From Alloalcanivorax dieselolei B5 (lineage in GTDB: Bacteria > Pseudomonadota > Gammaproteobacteria > Pseudomonadales > Alcanivoracaceae), in NCBI RefSeq assembly GCF_000300005.1, contig NC_018691.1:1302001-1366000 (forward strand): a DNA stretch of 64,000 nt. The letters run 5' to 3'. Position numbers and translations under genes: made by a program. This document shows, piece by piece, positions 41,944 through 50,484 of the stretch (its first letter is position 1; every line of letters begins with the position of its first letter). The notes beneath the pieces are model-generated. The model was not told the origin of the DNA. It saw only the letters and a program-made list of their open reading frames with translations, and did no database searches.

Positions 41944-42138
41944 TCAATCCTTTTGGGGGAGAGGTGGCCACTGATTTGCTACGTATTTCTTAGCAACGTC
42001 CCTTAATATCCACGACTGAGATGCTTTCTTATCCCGGGCGATTTGTTCCAATTTCAGATGCAAAGACGTCTTGAAACCCACGGACATGTGGGTCGTGGTC
42101 TGTATTCTTTTCTTATTGCTCGAAGCCTCTCGGCTCAT
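41944..42138 (-). CDS. Small RHH-like DNA-binding protein at the head of the operon
   Basis: 64 aa from ATG 42138 (MSREASSNKKRIQT). ATG 42162 eight codons upstream is also possible. THMSVGFKTSLHLKLEQIARDKKASQSWILRDVAKKYVANQW resembles a ribbon-helix-helix fold as in CopG/Arc antitoxin-like repressors. Its stop is 4 bp from vsr. A CACCAC-G-GTGGTG palindrome just upstream is a plausible operator for it. A role as operon repressor is inferred. Confidence 0.7.
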   Translation of the reverse strand: MSREASSNKKRIQTTTHMSVGFKTSLHLKLEQIARDKKASQSWILRDVAKKYVANQWPPLPQKD

Positions 42139-42166
42139 GGCGGCCCCGTTAAAGTTCACCATATTA

Positions 42167-42179
42167 CACCACGGTGGTG
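42167..42179. promoter_or_regulatory. 13-bp palindrome CACCACGGTGGTG
   Basis: Perfect inverted repeat (CACCAC-G-GTGGTG) lying 4 bp upstream of the alternative start of the RHH-like gene and probably within its promoter. Candidate operator for the RHH-like or XRE regulator. Confidence 0.55.
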
Positions 42180-42364
42180 CAAATTCACTGCAGGGATGGA
42201 GACTGTCTCGGATTGCCGCCGGTGGGTTTGTATACTGCGCCCGGGCTCCTTGTCGAACAGAGCCTCCAGCTGTGATTTCGAACGTCATCGGCTCTTTGTC
42301 TGGACTTATATAGACCGGTGAAAGAGCGTCTTATCTTTTAGCTCGAAGAAGTCTACCAAACCGT

Positions 42365-42508
42365 TTAGTGAGCCAATAACGCTGCTTTTATTGCTTCCGC
42401 TCCCTTCCGATAACAAACCACAGCCAATAGCTCCGAATCAACCCAAACGCCCCAATAGCGGCTCCCACGATAGTGACCGATCTCAATGTTCGGCTTGCGC
42501 TTCTTCAT
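42365..42508 (-). CDS. 47-aa unknown protein in the defence operon control region
   Basis: Too short for a normal ORF list. MKKRKPNIEIGHYRGSRYWG then VWVDSELLAVVCYRKGAEAIKAALLAH, 47 codons from ATG 42508 with GGAGGGAATC directly upstream, a good RBS. Beta-strands with an N-terminal basic patch and a C-terminal helix suggest a small nucleic-acid- or protein-binding fold. It sits between the RHH-like gene and the divergent XRE gene. Function unknown. Confidence 0.65.
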   Translation of the reverse strand: MKKRKPNIEIGHYRGSRYWGVWVDSELLAVVCYRKGAEAIKAALLAH

Positions 42509-42569
42509 GATTCCCTCCATGAGTTTCAATGATACGTAAAGTCATCATAGAGTATGTCGTCCGAATATG

Positions 42570-42603
42570 CTACGTATAGTATGTAGATTTATAGTCATCT
42601 ATA
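42570..42603. promoter_or_regulatory. Candidate controller boxes upstream of XRE gene
   Basis: Two adjacent inverted repeats: CTAC-GTATAGTAT-GTAG (42570-42586) and TATAGTCATCTATA (42590-42603), just 16 bp before the XRE gene start. Restriction-modification controller proteins bind paired operators of this kind. AT-rich with -10-like TATAGT. Confidence 0.5.
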
Positions 42604-42618
42604 AGAACAATTTGAAGT

Positions 42619-42849
42619 ATGACTACTCACATTGATGACGCACAGAAAAAGCTGGGTTCCGTGATTCGGGAACGGAGGCGTGCCGCCGGTATTTCCCAGG
42701 AGGCCTTCGCCACCGAGGTTGGGATTCATCGCACCTACATCGGTGCGGTGGAGAGGGGCGAGCGCAACGTTTCCCTGGCTAACATTCTGCGTATCGCCAG
42801 GGCGTTGAACGTCTCCGCCGCCCAATTATTCAATGAGGCCGGTCTTTAG
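42619..42849 (+). CDS. XRE-family controller (C-protein-like)
   Basis: 76 aa. A single HTH_3 domain: [60 protein letters not shown]. Size and sequence match C proteins of restriction-modification systems, which time methylase and nuclease expression. It is divergent from the methylase/ATPase/helicase operon and separated from it by the 47-aa gene. Confidence 0.9.
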   Translation: MTTHIDDAQKKLGSVIRERRRAAGISQEAFATEVGIHRTYIGAVERGERNVSLANILRIARALNVSAAQLFNEAGL

Positions 42850-42913
42850 TTCGTACCGACTTCAAAGACTTCCTTTCCAAGCTTCCCGGTCGCCAACCGA
42901 CCAGGTGACAACC

Positions 42914-44056
42914 ATGATCATCTCCTCCACCCACGATTACCGCCTCGCCGCCAAACGCCGCCTGCCGCCGTTCCTGTTCCACTACATCGACGGGGGCGCG
43001 TACGACGAGCACACCCTGGCGCGCAATGTGTCGGATCTTCGCGATTTGGCGTTGCGGCAGTGGGTGTTGAAGGCGGTGGGGGAGGTGGATTTGTCGGCGC
43101 GGTTGTTCGGGGAGGCGGTGAGCCTGCCGGTGGCGTTGGCGCCGGTGGGGCTTACCGGGATGTACGCGCGGCGGGGCGAGGTGCAGGCAGCGCGGGCGGC
43201 GTCGTCGCGGGGCGTGCCGTTTACGTTGTCGTCGGTCTCGGTGTGTCCCATCGAGGAGGTGCAGCCGGCGATGACGCGGGCGATGTGGTTTCAGCTGTAT
43301 GTGCTGCGCGATCGCGGTTTTATGAAGAACGCGCTGGAGCGGGCCTGGGCGGCGGGGGTGCGGACGTTGGTGTTCACGGTGGATATGCCGGTGCCGGGGG
43401 CGCGCTATCGCGATCGGCATTCGGGGATGTCCGGGCCCTTCGCGGCCTGGCGGCGCATGCTGCAGGCGGTGGCGCACCCGCGCTGGGCGTGGGACGTGGG
43501 CCTGCGCGGGCGGCCGCACGATCTGGGCAATGTGTCGGCCTACCTGGGCCACCGCATCCACCTGGAGGATTACATCGGCTGGCTGGGCGAGAACTTCGAT
43601 CCGTCCATCGGCTGGCGGGACCTGGAATGGATTCGTGAGTTCTGGAAGGGCTCGATGGTGCTCAAGGGCATTCTCGATCCGGAGGACGCCCGTGAGGCGG
43701 TGCGGTTCGGCGCGGACGGCATCGTCGTCTCCAACCACGGCGGGCGCCAGCTCGATGGTGTGCTGTCCTCGGCCCGGGCCCTGCCGGCCATCGCCGACGC
43801 TGTGCGGGGCGACCTGACGATCTTGGCGGATTCCGGCGTCCGCTCTGGCCTGGACGTGGTGCGGATGCTCGCCCTGGGCGCCGATGGCGTGCTGCTCGGC
43901 CGCGCCTTCGTCTACGCCCTGGCCGCCGCCGGCGAGCAGGGCGTGGCCCATGTGCTGGACCTGATCGCCAGCGAGATGAAGGTGGCGATGACGTTGACCG
44001 GGGCCAGGGCGGTTGGGGAGATTTCGCGGGAGAGTCTGGTGCGGGCGGGTGGGTGA
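42914..44056 (+). CDS. lldD: L-lactate dehydrogenase (FMN alpha-hydroxy-acid oxidase family)
   Basis: 380 aa. The TIM-barrel FMN family is shown by [17 protein letters not shown] at the N-terminus, [21 protein letters not shown] and the signature [11 protein letters not shown] with active-site His, plus the distal [26 protein letters not shown]. It oxidises L-lactate to pyruvate at the inner membrane, passing electrons to quinone. ATG 42914 ([10 protein letters not shown]) fits the usual LldD start. The upstream frame extends into the XRE gene and is rejected. A vestige of a second copy lies at 46035. Confidence 0.93.
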   Translation: MIISSTHDYRLAAKRRLPPFLFHYIDGGAYDEHTLARNVSDLRDLALRQWVLKAVGEVDLSARLFGEAVSLPVALAPVGLTGMYARRGEVQAARAASSRGVPFTLSSVSVCPIEEVQPAMTRAMWFQLYVLRDRGFMKNALERAWAAGVRTLVFTVDMPVPGARYRDRHSGMSGPFAAWRRMLQAVAHPRWAWDVGLRGRPHDLGNVSAYLGHRIHLEDYIGWLGENFDPSIGWRDLEWIREFWKGSMVLKGILDPEDAREAVRFGADGIVVSNHGGRQLDGVLSSARALPAIADAVRGDLTILADSGVRSGLDVVRMLALGADGVLLGRAFVYALAAAGEQGVAHVLDLIASEMKVAMTLTGARAVGEISRESLVRAGG

Positions 44057-44203
44057 TTCATGTCGCCTTGTTAAAGGCTGGCTTTAGTAAGTGGCACTCC
44101 GGGCGCCATATTAAACGCAGCGTTCAGTATGGAGGGGCGGATAGGGTGCGGATGGACGCTCTTCCAGTATGTAATCGGACTGCCCCGTGACCGGTGGGGC
44201 GTG

Positions 44204-44223
44204 CGGCCTACATCAGTAGGCCG
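44204..44223. other. Hairpin in the lldD-fic intergenic region
   Basis: CGGCCTAC-ATCA-GTAGGCCG is a perfect 8-bp stem, without a T-run. The 335-bp gap 44057-44391 otherwise shows no gene. Confidence 0.45.
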
Positions 44224-44296
44224 TGCCCGGTTCCTGCGGGCTTGGAGTTCCGCCCCAATCAGGGCATAATCGATTTTGATCAATGGGTCAGTTATT

Positions 44297-44332
44297 TAAC
44301 CGTTTTTGTGCAAGGCTAACCCGTTTTGTGCA
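44297..44332 (+). promoter_or_regulatory. Direct repeats upstream of fic
   Basis: TAACCGTTTTTGTGCA (44297-44312) and TAACCCGTTTTGTGCA (44317-44332) are 20 bp apart, two helical turns. Two weaker CCGTTTT/CCGCTTTT matches follow before the gene. Candidate binding sites for a regulator. Confidence 0.5.
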
Positions 44333-44391
44333 GCGGTCGGCCAGATTCACCGCTTTTGGTTGTCCATAAGCCGTTTTATTCGGAGATCCCC

Positions 44392-46005
44392 ATGACGGAA
44401 TTGCCCGCCGATCCCATTGGTGCCGCTTGGCTGGCACGGGCTTATGACGTCGTGCCGCTAGGGACCCTGGCGGTGGTGAGCCAGGTGGGCGGCCGTCGTA
44501 GCACCGAGGTGAACGATGGCTTCCGGCTGGAAACCTATCCCGAGGCCATGCGGCCGCCGGCCACCCCGGCGGCGCATTTGCAGTTCCACCTGCGTCATGA
44601 GGTGCCGCACCTGGAGTTTCTTGCCCGTTTGTTCGAGCGCACCGGGCCCGGGTTTGTGCAGGCGTGGGTGGCGGCGGAGCCCACCGGCCAGTACGCCCGC
44701 CGCGCCGCCTTTCTGTACGAATGGTTGACGGACCAGGCGTTGGCGGTACCCGAACGGCTGGGGGGCAACTACGTGGATGCTCTCGATGACAGCAAGTTGG
44801 TGGCGGCCTCCGCTGATCAGGTGATCAAGAGCAAACGCTGGCGGGTCAACGACAACATGCCGGGTACGCGCTGTTTCTGCCCGATGGTGGTGAAGACCGA
44901 GGCGCTGGCCCAGGCGGCGGGGCTGGATGTGGGGGCGCTGTTTGGCGAGCTCACCGAGGAGTTTGGAGAAGACCTCCTGGTGCGCGCGGCGGTGTGGATG
45001 ACCCTGCGGGAGAGCAAAGCCAGCTTTGCCATCGAGGGGGAGGCCGATCAGGTGGGGCGGGTACAGCGCTTCGCCGACGTCATGGCGCGGCGCACCGGGC
45101 AGGGGGGCCTGCCTCTGGATGATGCGGGCCTGGCCGATCTGCAAAGGGAGATTCTGGGCGAGAGAACCACCATCCAGCACTTTGGCGTTCGTCAGTCGCC
45201 GGTGTTTGTCGGCGAGGTGGTGCGCTACCAGGAAGTGGTGCATTACGTGGCGCCGCCGGATGATGCCGCTGCCGCGATGCTGCAAGGCCTGCGGGTGTTT
45301 CTGGAGCGGACCCGGGGCCAGTCTTCCACAATGCGCAGCGCGGTGGCGGCCTTCGGGTTTGTGTACATCCACCCGCTGGCCGATGGCAACGGCCGCGTGC
45401 ATCGCTTCCTGATCAACGATGTCCTGCGCCGTGACGGCGTGATCCCGGACCCGGTGATCCTGCCGGTGTCCGCCGTGATCATGGATGACGCGGGCGAGCG
45501 GCGCGGCTACGACCGGGTGCTGGACGAGGTCTCCAAACCCCTGATGCAGGCCGTGCGCGAGCACGTCGAGTTCACACCGACACAAACCACCTACCCGGAT
45601 GGCGTGGTGTCCAACCTGGTGTTCCATGGTGCGAAGCAGGCGATGCCGCTTTGGTGCTATCCCGACCTGACGCCCCATGTGATTTTCCTGGCGGCGATTC
45701 TCCGCCGGACCTTGACCGAGCAGATGCGCGTGGAGTCCCGATACCTGCGCACTCACGCGCGGGCCCGTGCGGCGCTCAAGGAGGTGGTGGAGATGCCGGA
45801 CCCTCAGGCCGATCGCGTATTGCGTTCCATCGAACAGAATGGCGGGCAACTCAGCAACGTCCTGGCCAAGGAAATGCCGGTGCTTCGCAGAGCCGGGGTG
45901 TGGGAAGAACTCGTTGAGGCTGTTGCGCGAGTCTTTCAAGAAGAAGGAGCAGCGGACGCCAGGGTGTTGGATCGGTATCGCCCGGAGAAGCCGGCTGGCA
46001 AGTAG
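44392..46005 (+). CDS. Fic-domain protein, class II autoinhibited
   Basis: 537 aa from ATG 44392, preceded by GGAG. The Fic motif HPLADGNGRVHR (~327-338) is complete, with catalytic His and the Asp/Asn/Arg network. The inhibitory helix motif SFAIEG (~211-216) of the (S/T)xxxE(G/N) type lies N-terminal to it, so this is an autoinhibited Fic protein. The C-terminal part has a winged-helix-like stretch (LRSIEQNGGQLSNVLAKEMPVLRRAGVW). Predicted to AMPylate or otherwise modify a target protein. No separate antitoxin gene is evident. Confidence 0.9.
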   Translation: MTELPADPIGAAWLARAYDVVPLGTLAVVSQVGGRRSTEVNDGFRLETYPEAMRPPATPAAHLQFHLRHEVPHLEFLARLFERTGPGFVQAWVAAEPTGQYARRAAFLYEWLTDQALAVPERLGGNYVDALDDSKLVAASADQVIKSKRWRVNDNMPGTRCFCPMVVKTEALAQAAGLDVGALFGELTEEFGEDLLVRAAVWMTLRESKASFAIEGEADQVGRVQRFADVMARRTGQGGLPLDDAGLADLQREILGERTTIQHFGVRQSPVFVGEVVRYQEVVHYVAPPDDAAAAMLQGLRVFLERTRGQSSTMRSAVAAFGFVYIHPLADGNGRVHRFLINDVLRRDGVIPDPVILPVSAVIMDDAGERRGYDRVLDEVSKPLMQAVREHVEFTPTQTTYPDGVVSNLVFHGAKQAMPLWCYPDLTPHVIFLAAILRRTLTEQMRVESRYLRTHARARAALKEVVEMPDPQADRVLRSIEQNGGQLSNVLAKEMPVLRRAGVWEELVEAVARVFQEEGAADARVLDRYRPEKPAGK

Positions 46006-46034
46006 TATCCAGCCTTGTGGAGGTTGAGTTATCA

Positions 46035-46109
46035 AAGCCGGCCATTGCCGACGCCATCCAGGGCGACCTGATCATCCTGGCGGATTCTGGCGATCTCTGG
46101 CCGCACTAG
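46035..46109 (+). pseudogene. Vestige of a second lldD-type gene
   Basis: The frame reads KPAIADAIQGDLIILADSGD, then ends, matching [20 protein letters not shown] of the LldD FMN domain. Only ~22 codons survive. It lies downstream of fic, so the intact lldD and this scrap flank the fic gene. Confidence 0.75.
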
Positions 46110-46202
46110 CTGTAAGCCGGGAGGCAACGATTACTGCTTACCGGATGACCGGCGATTCCTGCTTTTTCAGCAAGGTGTCTTGCGTGAACGGTGCGAACCC
46201 CG

Positions 46203-46227
46203 ATAATGTGAGAACAATTCTCAATCG
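46203..46227. promoter_or_regulatory. Fur-box-like sequence upstream of second fecI
   Basis: AATGTGAGAACAATTCTCAATCG contains GAGAACAATTCTC, an inverted-repeat pattern akin to Fur sites, about 65-90 bp before the sigma start. Confidence 0.5.
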
Positions 46228-46290
46228 TTTTTATGCATCGTCCAGTTGGGTAGGGCGTTTGTCGGACAGGGGATCGCGTTAGGGGGCACC

Positions 46291-46797
46291 GTGCCAACCG
46301 GGAGTATCACAAAGCGGGACATGCATACACTCTACAGTGACCACCACGGTTGGCTGCGAGGTTGGCTGCGTGTGAAACTCGGCAACGCCAGCGATGCCGC
46401 TGATCTGGCCCACGATACCTTCCTGCGCCTGATGTCCTCCCGTGGCCTGCCTGCGCAACTTGGCGACGAACCCCGTGCCTTACTGACTCATATCGCCAAA
46501 GGCCTGGTCGTCGACCATTGGCGGCGTGAGAGTGTGGAGCGAGCCTATCTTGAGACCCTGGCGCAGCTGCCCGACGTTGAGGCCCCCTCACCGGAAACCC
46601 AACTGCTAATCATCGATGTTCTAATGCGTATTGATGCGATGCTCGCAACCATGGGAGCACGCACCCGTGAGATGTTCCTGTTGGCGCAGCTTGATGGACT
46701 CACCCTGAAGCAGATTGCCGAGCGGACCGGGGCGCCGGTGATCACCGTGCGCCGGCACATCAAAAAGGCATTGGTGGCCTGCATGGCCATCGAGTAG
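46291..46797 (+). CDS. FecI-like ECF sigma factor (second module)
   Basis: 168 aa from GTG 46291, with AGGGGGCACC upstream. ATG 46321 would give 158 aa. Region 2 LYSDHHGWLRGWLRVKLGNASDAADLAHDTFLRLM and region 4 REMFLLAQLDGLTLKQIAERTGAPVITVRRHIKKAL identify the iron-starvation class. Paralogous to the sigma at 12288. Its stop codon is inside the first of four 12-bp tandem repeats that lead to fecR. Confidence 0.9.
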   Translation: MPTGSITKRDMHTLYSDHHGWLRGWLRVKLGNASDAADLAHDTFLRLMSSRGLPAQLGDEPRALLTHIAKGLVVDHWRRESVERAYLETLAQLPDVEAPSPETQLLIIDVLMRIDAMLATMGARTREMFLLAQLDGLTLKQIAERTGAPVITVRRHIKKALVACMAIE

Positions 46798-46839
46798 AGG
46801 GCCGAGTAGAGGGCCGAAGAGAGGACCGAGGAGAGGCTG
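46792..46839 (+). repeat. Four-unit 12-bp tandem repeat at fecI-fecR junction
   Basis: Units GAGTAGAGGGCC twice, then GAAGAGAGGACC, then GAGGAGAGGCTG. The first unit contains the sigma stop TAG, and the last supplies the ribosome binding sequence GGAGAGG for fecR. Copy-number slippage would keep frames but alter spacing by 12 bp. Confidence 0.85.
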
Positions 46840-46840
46840 C

Positions 46841-47806
46841 GTGTCTTCCGATGCCGCCATTGATAATACGTTGCTGAAAGAGGCGGCCGACTGGGCCATG
46901 ATCTTTCGCTATGACCAGCCCGATGCGTCTCAGCACCAGGCCTTCGAGCGTTGGCGACAACAAAGTAAGGCGCACGATGCGGCCTGGCAGCGCGCGGAAT
47001 CGGTCTTTCATGCCTTTGAGCAAGTGCCGGAGCCGATTGGCAAGACGGCCATCGCCAAGCTCGGGACAGGCCATGACCGGCGGCGCATGCTGAAACTGTT
47101 GTCCCTGGCGCTGGTGGCGGCGCCCGTCGGCGGCCTGGTTTGGCATCAGTTGCCGTGGCAAAGCTGGGCCGCCGATGCGTATACCGCCACGGGCGAGCAA
47201 CGTACTATCGGCTTGCCCGATGGCTCACGGTTGGTGCTCAACACCAACAGCGCGGTGAATATCGCTTTTAGTGCGCAAGCCCGCCGTATCCGCCTGGTAA
47301 AGGGGGAGGTTCTGATTACCACACACGCTGACCCGGCGCCGGTGGCTCGTCCTTTTCTGATCGATACCGCCAATGGCGTGGTCCGTGCGCTGGGCACGCG
47401 TTTCAGTGTGCGTCAACGGGAGCAGCAACAATGCCACGTGGCGGTGTTCGAACGCGCCGTCGAGATCCGCCCGCTGTTGGGCGCGGCGCGCACTCTGAAC
47501 GCGGGCGAGCAGGCCGACTTCGATATGAACGGCGTGAATACGCCGTCACCCGTTGATGACAGCGCGGCTCTGTGGGAGCGGGGCATGCTATTGGCCAAGG
47601 ACATGCGCCTGGAGGATGTGATTGCTGAGCTGGCCCGCCATCGCCGCGGGATACTGCGTTGCGACCCGGCCGTGGCGAGTCTGCGTGTCTCCGGCGCTAT
47701 CTCCCTGGCCGATACCGATGCCGGACTGGCTCTGCTGGAAAAGAACCTGCCGTTGCGTATCCGCCGCATTACCCCCTACTGGATCAGTGTCGGCCCTGAT
47801 GGCTGA
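46841..47806 (+). CDS. FecR-like anti-sigma / signal transducer (second module)
   Basis: 321 aa from GTG 46841. N-terminal DUF4880 (LLKEAADWAMIFRYDQPDASQHQAFERWRQQSKAHDAAWQRAE), a membrane segment near 90-105, and the periplasmic FecR domain (YTATGEQRTIGLPDGSRLVLNTNSAVNI, GVVRALGTRFSVRQ), ending in LRVSGAISLADTDAGLALLEKNLPL. Acts with the sigma and the receptor next to it. Same length as the first-module FecR, pointing to an old duplication or shared ancestry. Confidence 0.92.
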   Translation: MSSDAAIDNTLLKEAADWAMIFRYDQPDASQHQAFERWRQQSKAHDAAWQRAESVFHAFEQVPEPIGKTAIAKLGTGHDRRRMLKLLSLALVAAPVGGLVWHQLPWQSWAADAYTATGEQRTIGLPDGSRLVLNTNSAVNIAFSAQARRIRLVKGEVLITTHADPAPVARPFLIDTANGVVRALGTRFSVRQREQQQCHVAVFERAVEIRPLLGAARTLNAGEQADFDMNGVNTPSPVDDSAALWERGMLLAKDMRLEDVIAELARHRRGILRCDPAVASLRVSGAISLADTDAGLALLEKNLPLRIRRITPYWISVGPDG

Positions 47807-47963
47807 TCCGTCTCTTTTCGGGGGCGCCGGGGCTGCCAGAGGGGCGTCAAAAAAATAGTAGTCTTGGGGTGATCACTTTTTTGATCTCGTTCGGTGTACT
47901 GGATGAAAGCGTTTTTTTGACGCTTCGAATCAACCAGACACTTACGTATCAAAGGCTTCAGAT

Positions 47964-50465
47964 ATGGCTGCCAGGCGTCCTAGTTTCACGTTGTACTCCG
48001 TACCGCGCTCTCCCGCTTTCTTTCCCAGGTCCTCGTATCTCAAAGCCAAAAGCCGAGCCCTGGCCGTCACTTGTGCGTTCGCGATTCTTTTGGGTTCGGC
48101 CGCGATCTCTGGCGCCGTGCAAGCACAGGGAAGCGCGGAGATGTCGGCGCCACGGGAATACGCCATTGGCCCCAACGCACTGAGCGACGTACTGGCCGAA
48201 TTCGCCGCCATGGCCGGCGTGCAGTTGGTGTTTGAACCAGGGATGCTGGCGGGGCTGAAGAGCCCCGGGCTTCAGGGGGATTACGGTATCGAGGAGGGGT
48301 TCTCCCGCTTGCTGGAAGGCAGTGGTTACCTGCTGGTCGCGGAAGGCCACCGGTCTTATTCGTTGCGTGCGATATCGGATGGGACGAGAACCCTGGCGCC
48401 GGTGAGTGTTACCGGGACTGCTCCCTCACGGTCGGGTAAACCACCGGTGGCGTACGCCGGCGGACAGGTGGCCACCGGCGGGCGCCTGGGTATGCTTGGC
48501 GACACGGATTTCATGAATGCGCCATTCAGTATCACCAGCTACACCTCGCAACGACTGGAAGGCCAGCAAGCCCGGTCTCTCGCCGATGTTGTCGATGACG
48601 ACCCGTCTGTTCAGGTCGGTTCGCGAGGGCGTGGCACGAATACGTCGGGCGGGGACGCGCTTTACATTCGTGGTTTTCTGGTCAGGAATCAGGATGTCTC
48701 CTTGAAGGGTTTGTACGGTGTTTTACCTCGCAACACGATCGCGATGGAGGCGGCGGAAAGAGTGGAAATCATCAAGGGGCCCAATGCGCTTCTGAACGGC
48801 GCCAGCCCCTGGGGCAGCGTTGGCGGCGGGATTAATGTCGTGCCCAAAAGAGCCACGGACGCCCCGCTGACCCGGGTCAAGGGTATCTACCGCTCTGATG
48901 CGCAGTTCGGTACCCATCTGGATGTGGGGCGCCGCTTTGGCGAGGAGAATCGGTTTGGCGTTCGCTTCAATGGCGCTTATATGGATGGCGATACCGCGGT
49001 TCAGGATCAGGAAAGCACGTTGGGTTTGGTCACCCTGGGCGTGGACTATCGGGGTGACCGTCTGCGGCTGTCCGGTGACCTGGGCTATCAACAGGATCGT
49101 ACGGACGGCGGCAGCGGCTTTGGATCCGGTCTGCAGATCACCGAAGGGACCTCGGTGCCGGATGCTATCGACCCTGGCAAACGTACGGCGCAGTCCTGGG
49201 AGCGTACTGAAAACAAGGATGAGTATATCGCCCTCCATGGCGAATATGATCTGACACCGGCAGTTACCCTTTATGGTGGAGCAGGCGGTCGTAACAACAC
49301 CCCGTACAATCTGCGTACCAACCACACGCTGCTGGACGAAGAAACGTTGGCGTCGATGCCCGTCTATTACCCGGAGTACTCCGATACGCGCACGGTAATG
49401 TCGGGGCTGCGCGGCCGTTTCAACACCGGCGCCATTACTCACCAACTGAATGTACAGACGTCCATGCTCTGGTTTGAAGGTGGCTACCTCTACGAGCAAG
49501 GAGATATCTTTCTGTCTGATCTGGAAAACATCGGGCGTATCGACCGCCCTGATTTTTCGATGTCTCGTCACATCCCAAAGAGTCTGGAGCGGAGGCTCTC
49601 ATCCGTCGCCGTATCGGACACGCTTGGATTGCTTGATGAGAAAGTGCTCTTAACCTTGGGGGCGCGCCGCCAGCGTGTGGAAGTCGATAACTTCAGCCCC
49701 GATACTGGTGCGCGAACGTCTAGTTATGATGAGGCGCGGACGACGCCCGCCGTTGGTATCGCTTTTCTGCCTTGGCAGAATGTCACCTTATATGGCAATT
49801 ACATCGAAGGGCTCGGGCTTGGGTATACCGCACCGGCCAACGCCGAGAACGCCGGAGAAGCCTTCACGCCGGCCCGGACTCGCCAAAGTGAGATTGGTAT
49901 CAAGGTCGATGCGGGTAATCTGGCCAGCACGGTATCCCTGTTCGAAATCCGTCAACCCAGTGTCGTCCAGAGACCGGGAAGCGCCCCGGGGAATGTCATC
50001 TACACGGAGGACGGCGAGCAGCGCAACCGCGGCGTTGAGTGGCAGCTTTTCGGCCAACCGACACCGGCGTTGCGGCTATTGGGCGGGGTGACCTATCTTC
50101 AGCCGATACTGACAAGTACCCAGGACGGTGCAAACGATGGTAATCAGGCCCCAGGCGTTTCTCGTTGGTTGGCCACCATCAGCACCGAGTGGGACGTGCC
50201 GTCTTTTTCCGGGTTGAGTGTGAATACTCGAGTGATACATAGCAGCTCACAGTACGGCAATGCCACCAATACGCTCAAAATACCGGCATGGACCCGTGTG
50301 GACCTGGGGGCCAGCTACCGGCTGAAAACGTATCCGGTCACGTTGCGGGCGAGCATCGAGAATATTTTTGATAAAGACTACTGGGAGTCGTATTCCGGTT
50401 CCGGAGGGCGCCTGCGCTTGGCGGAGCCCCGCTCCGTTACGCTTTCCACCACCATCGACTTCTGA
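47964..50465 (+). CDS. TonB-dependent siderophore receptor with signalling domain (second module)
   Basis: 833 aa. The long N-terminal extension (about 50 residues, Arg/Lys-rich then hydrophobic, ending VQAQ) serves as signal peptide. An STN domain follows (YAIGPNALSDVLAEFAAMAGVQLVFEPG, ~62-130), then a plug (FSITSYTSQRLEGQQARSLADVV, IKGPNALLNGASPWGSVGGGINVVPKRA). The barrel terminates in Phe (STTIDF). The receptor for a different ferric siderophore than the one at 13853 is likely. About 160 bp separate it from fecR. Confidence 0.92.
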   Translation: MAARRPSFTLYSVPRSPAFFPRSSYLKAKSRALAVTCAFAILLGSAAISGAVQAQGSAEMSAPREYAIGPNALSDVLAEFAAMAGVQLVFEPGMLAGLKSPGLQGDYGIEEGFSRLLEGSGYLLVAEGHRSYSLRAISDGTRTLAPVSVTGTAPSRSGKPPVAYAGGQVATGGRLGMLGDTDFMNAPFSITSYTSQRLEGQQARSLADVVDDDPSVQVGSRGRGTNTSGGDALYIRGFLVRNQDVSLKGLYGVLPRNTIAMEAAERVEIIKGPNALLNGASPWGSVGGGINVVPKRATDAPLTRVKGIYRSDAQFGTHLDVGRRFGEENRFGVRFNGAYMDGDTAVQDQESTLGLVTLGVDYRGDRLRLSGDLGYQQDRTDGGSGFGSGLQITEGTSVPDAIDPGKRTAQSWERTENKDEYIALHGEYDLTPAVTLYGGAGGRNNTPYNLRTNHTLLDEETLASMPVYYPEYSDTRTVMSGLRGRFNTGAITHQLNVQTSMLWFEGGYLYEQGDIFLSDLENIGRIDRPDFSMSRHIPKSLERRLSSVAVSDTLGLLDEKVLLTLGARRQRVEVDNFSPDTGARTSSYDEARTTPAVGIAFLPWQNVTLYGNYIEGLGLGYTAPANAENAGEAFTPARTRQSEIGIKVDAGNLASTVSLFEIRQPSVVQRPGSAPGNVIYTEDGEQRNRGVEWQLFGQPTPALRLLGGVTYLQPILTSTQDGANDGNQAPGVSRWLATISTEWDVPSFSGLSVNTRVIHSSSQYGNATNTLKIPAWTRVDLGASYRLKTYPVTLRASIENIFDKDYWESYSGSGGRLRLAEPRSVTLSTTIDF

Positions 50466-50484
50466 ATGCCGGTGATCCTTCACA

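Noticed and set aside
43060-43638. Long glycine-rich overlapping frames within lldD
   Set aside because: They are GC-rich shadow frames of lldD, without RBS or homology.
42830-43951. Large antisense frame across lldD (His/Arg-rich)
   Set aside because: Composition typical of reverse-strand shadow frames in high-GC genes, no start signal.
44204-44223. Hairpin as an intrinsic terminator of lldD
   Set aside because: No T-tract follows and it lies 150 bp from the stop, so terminator status is unsupported.
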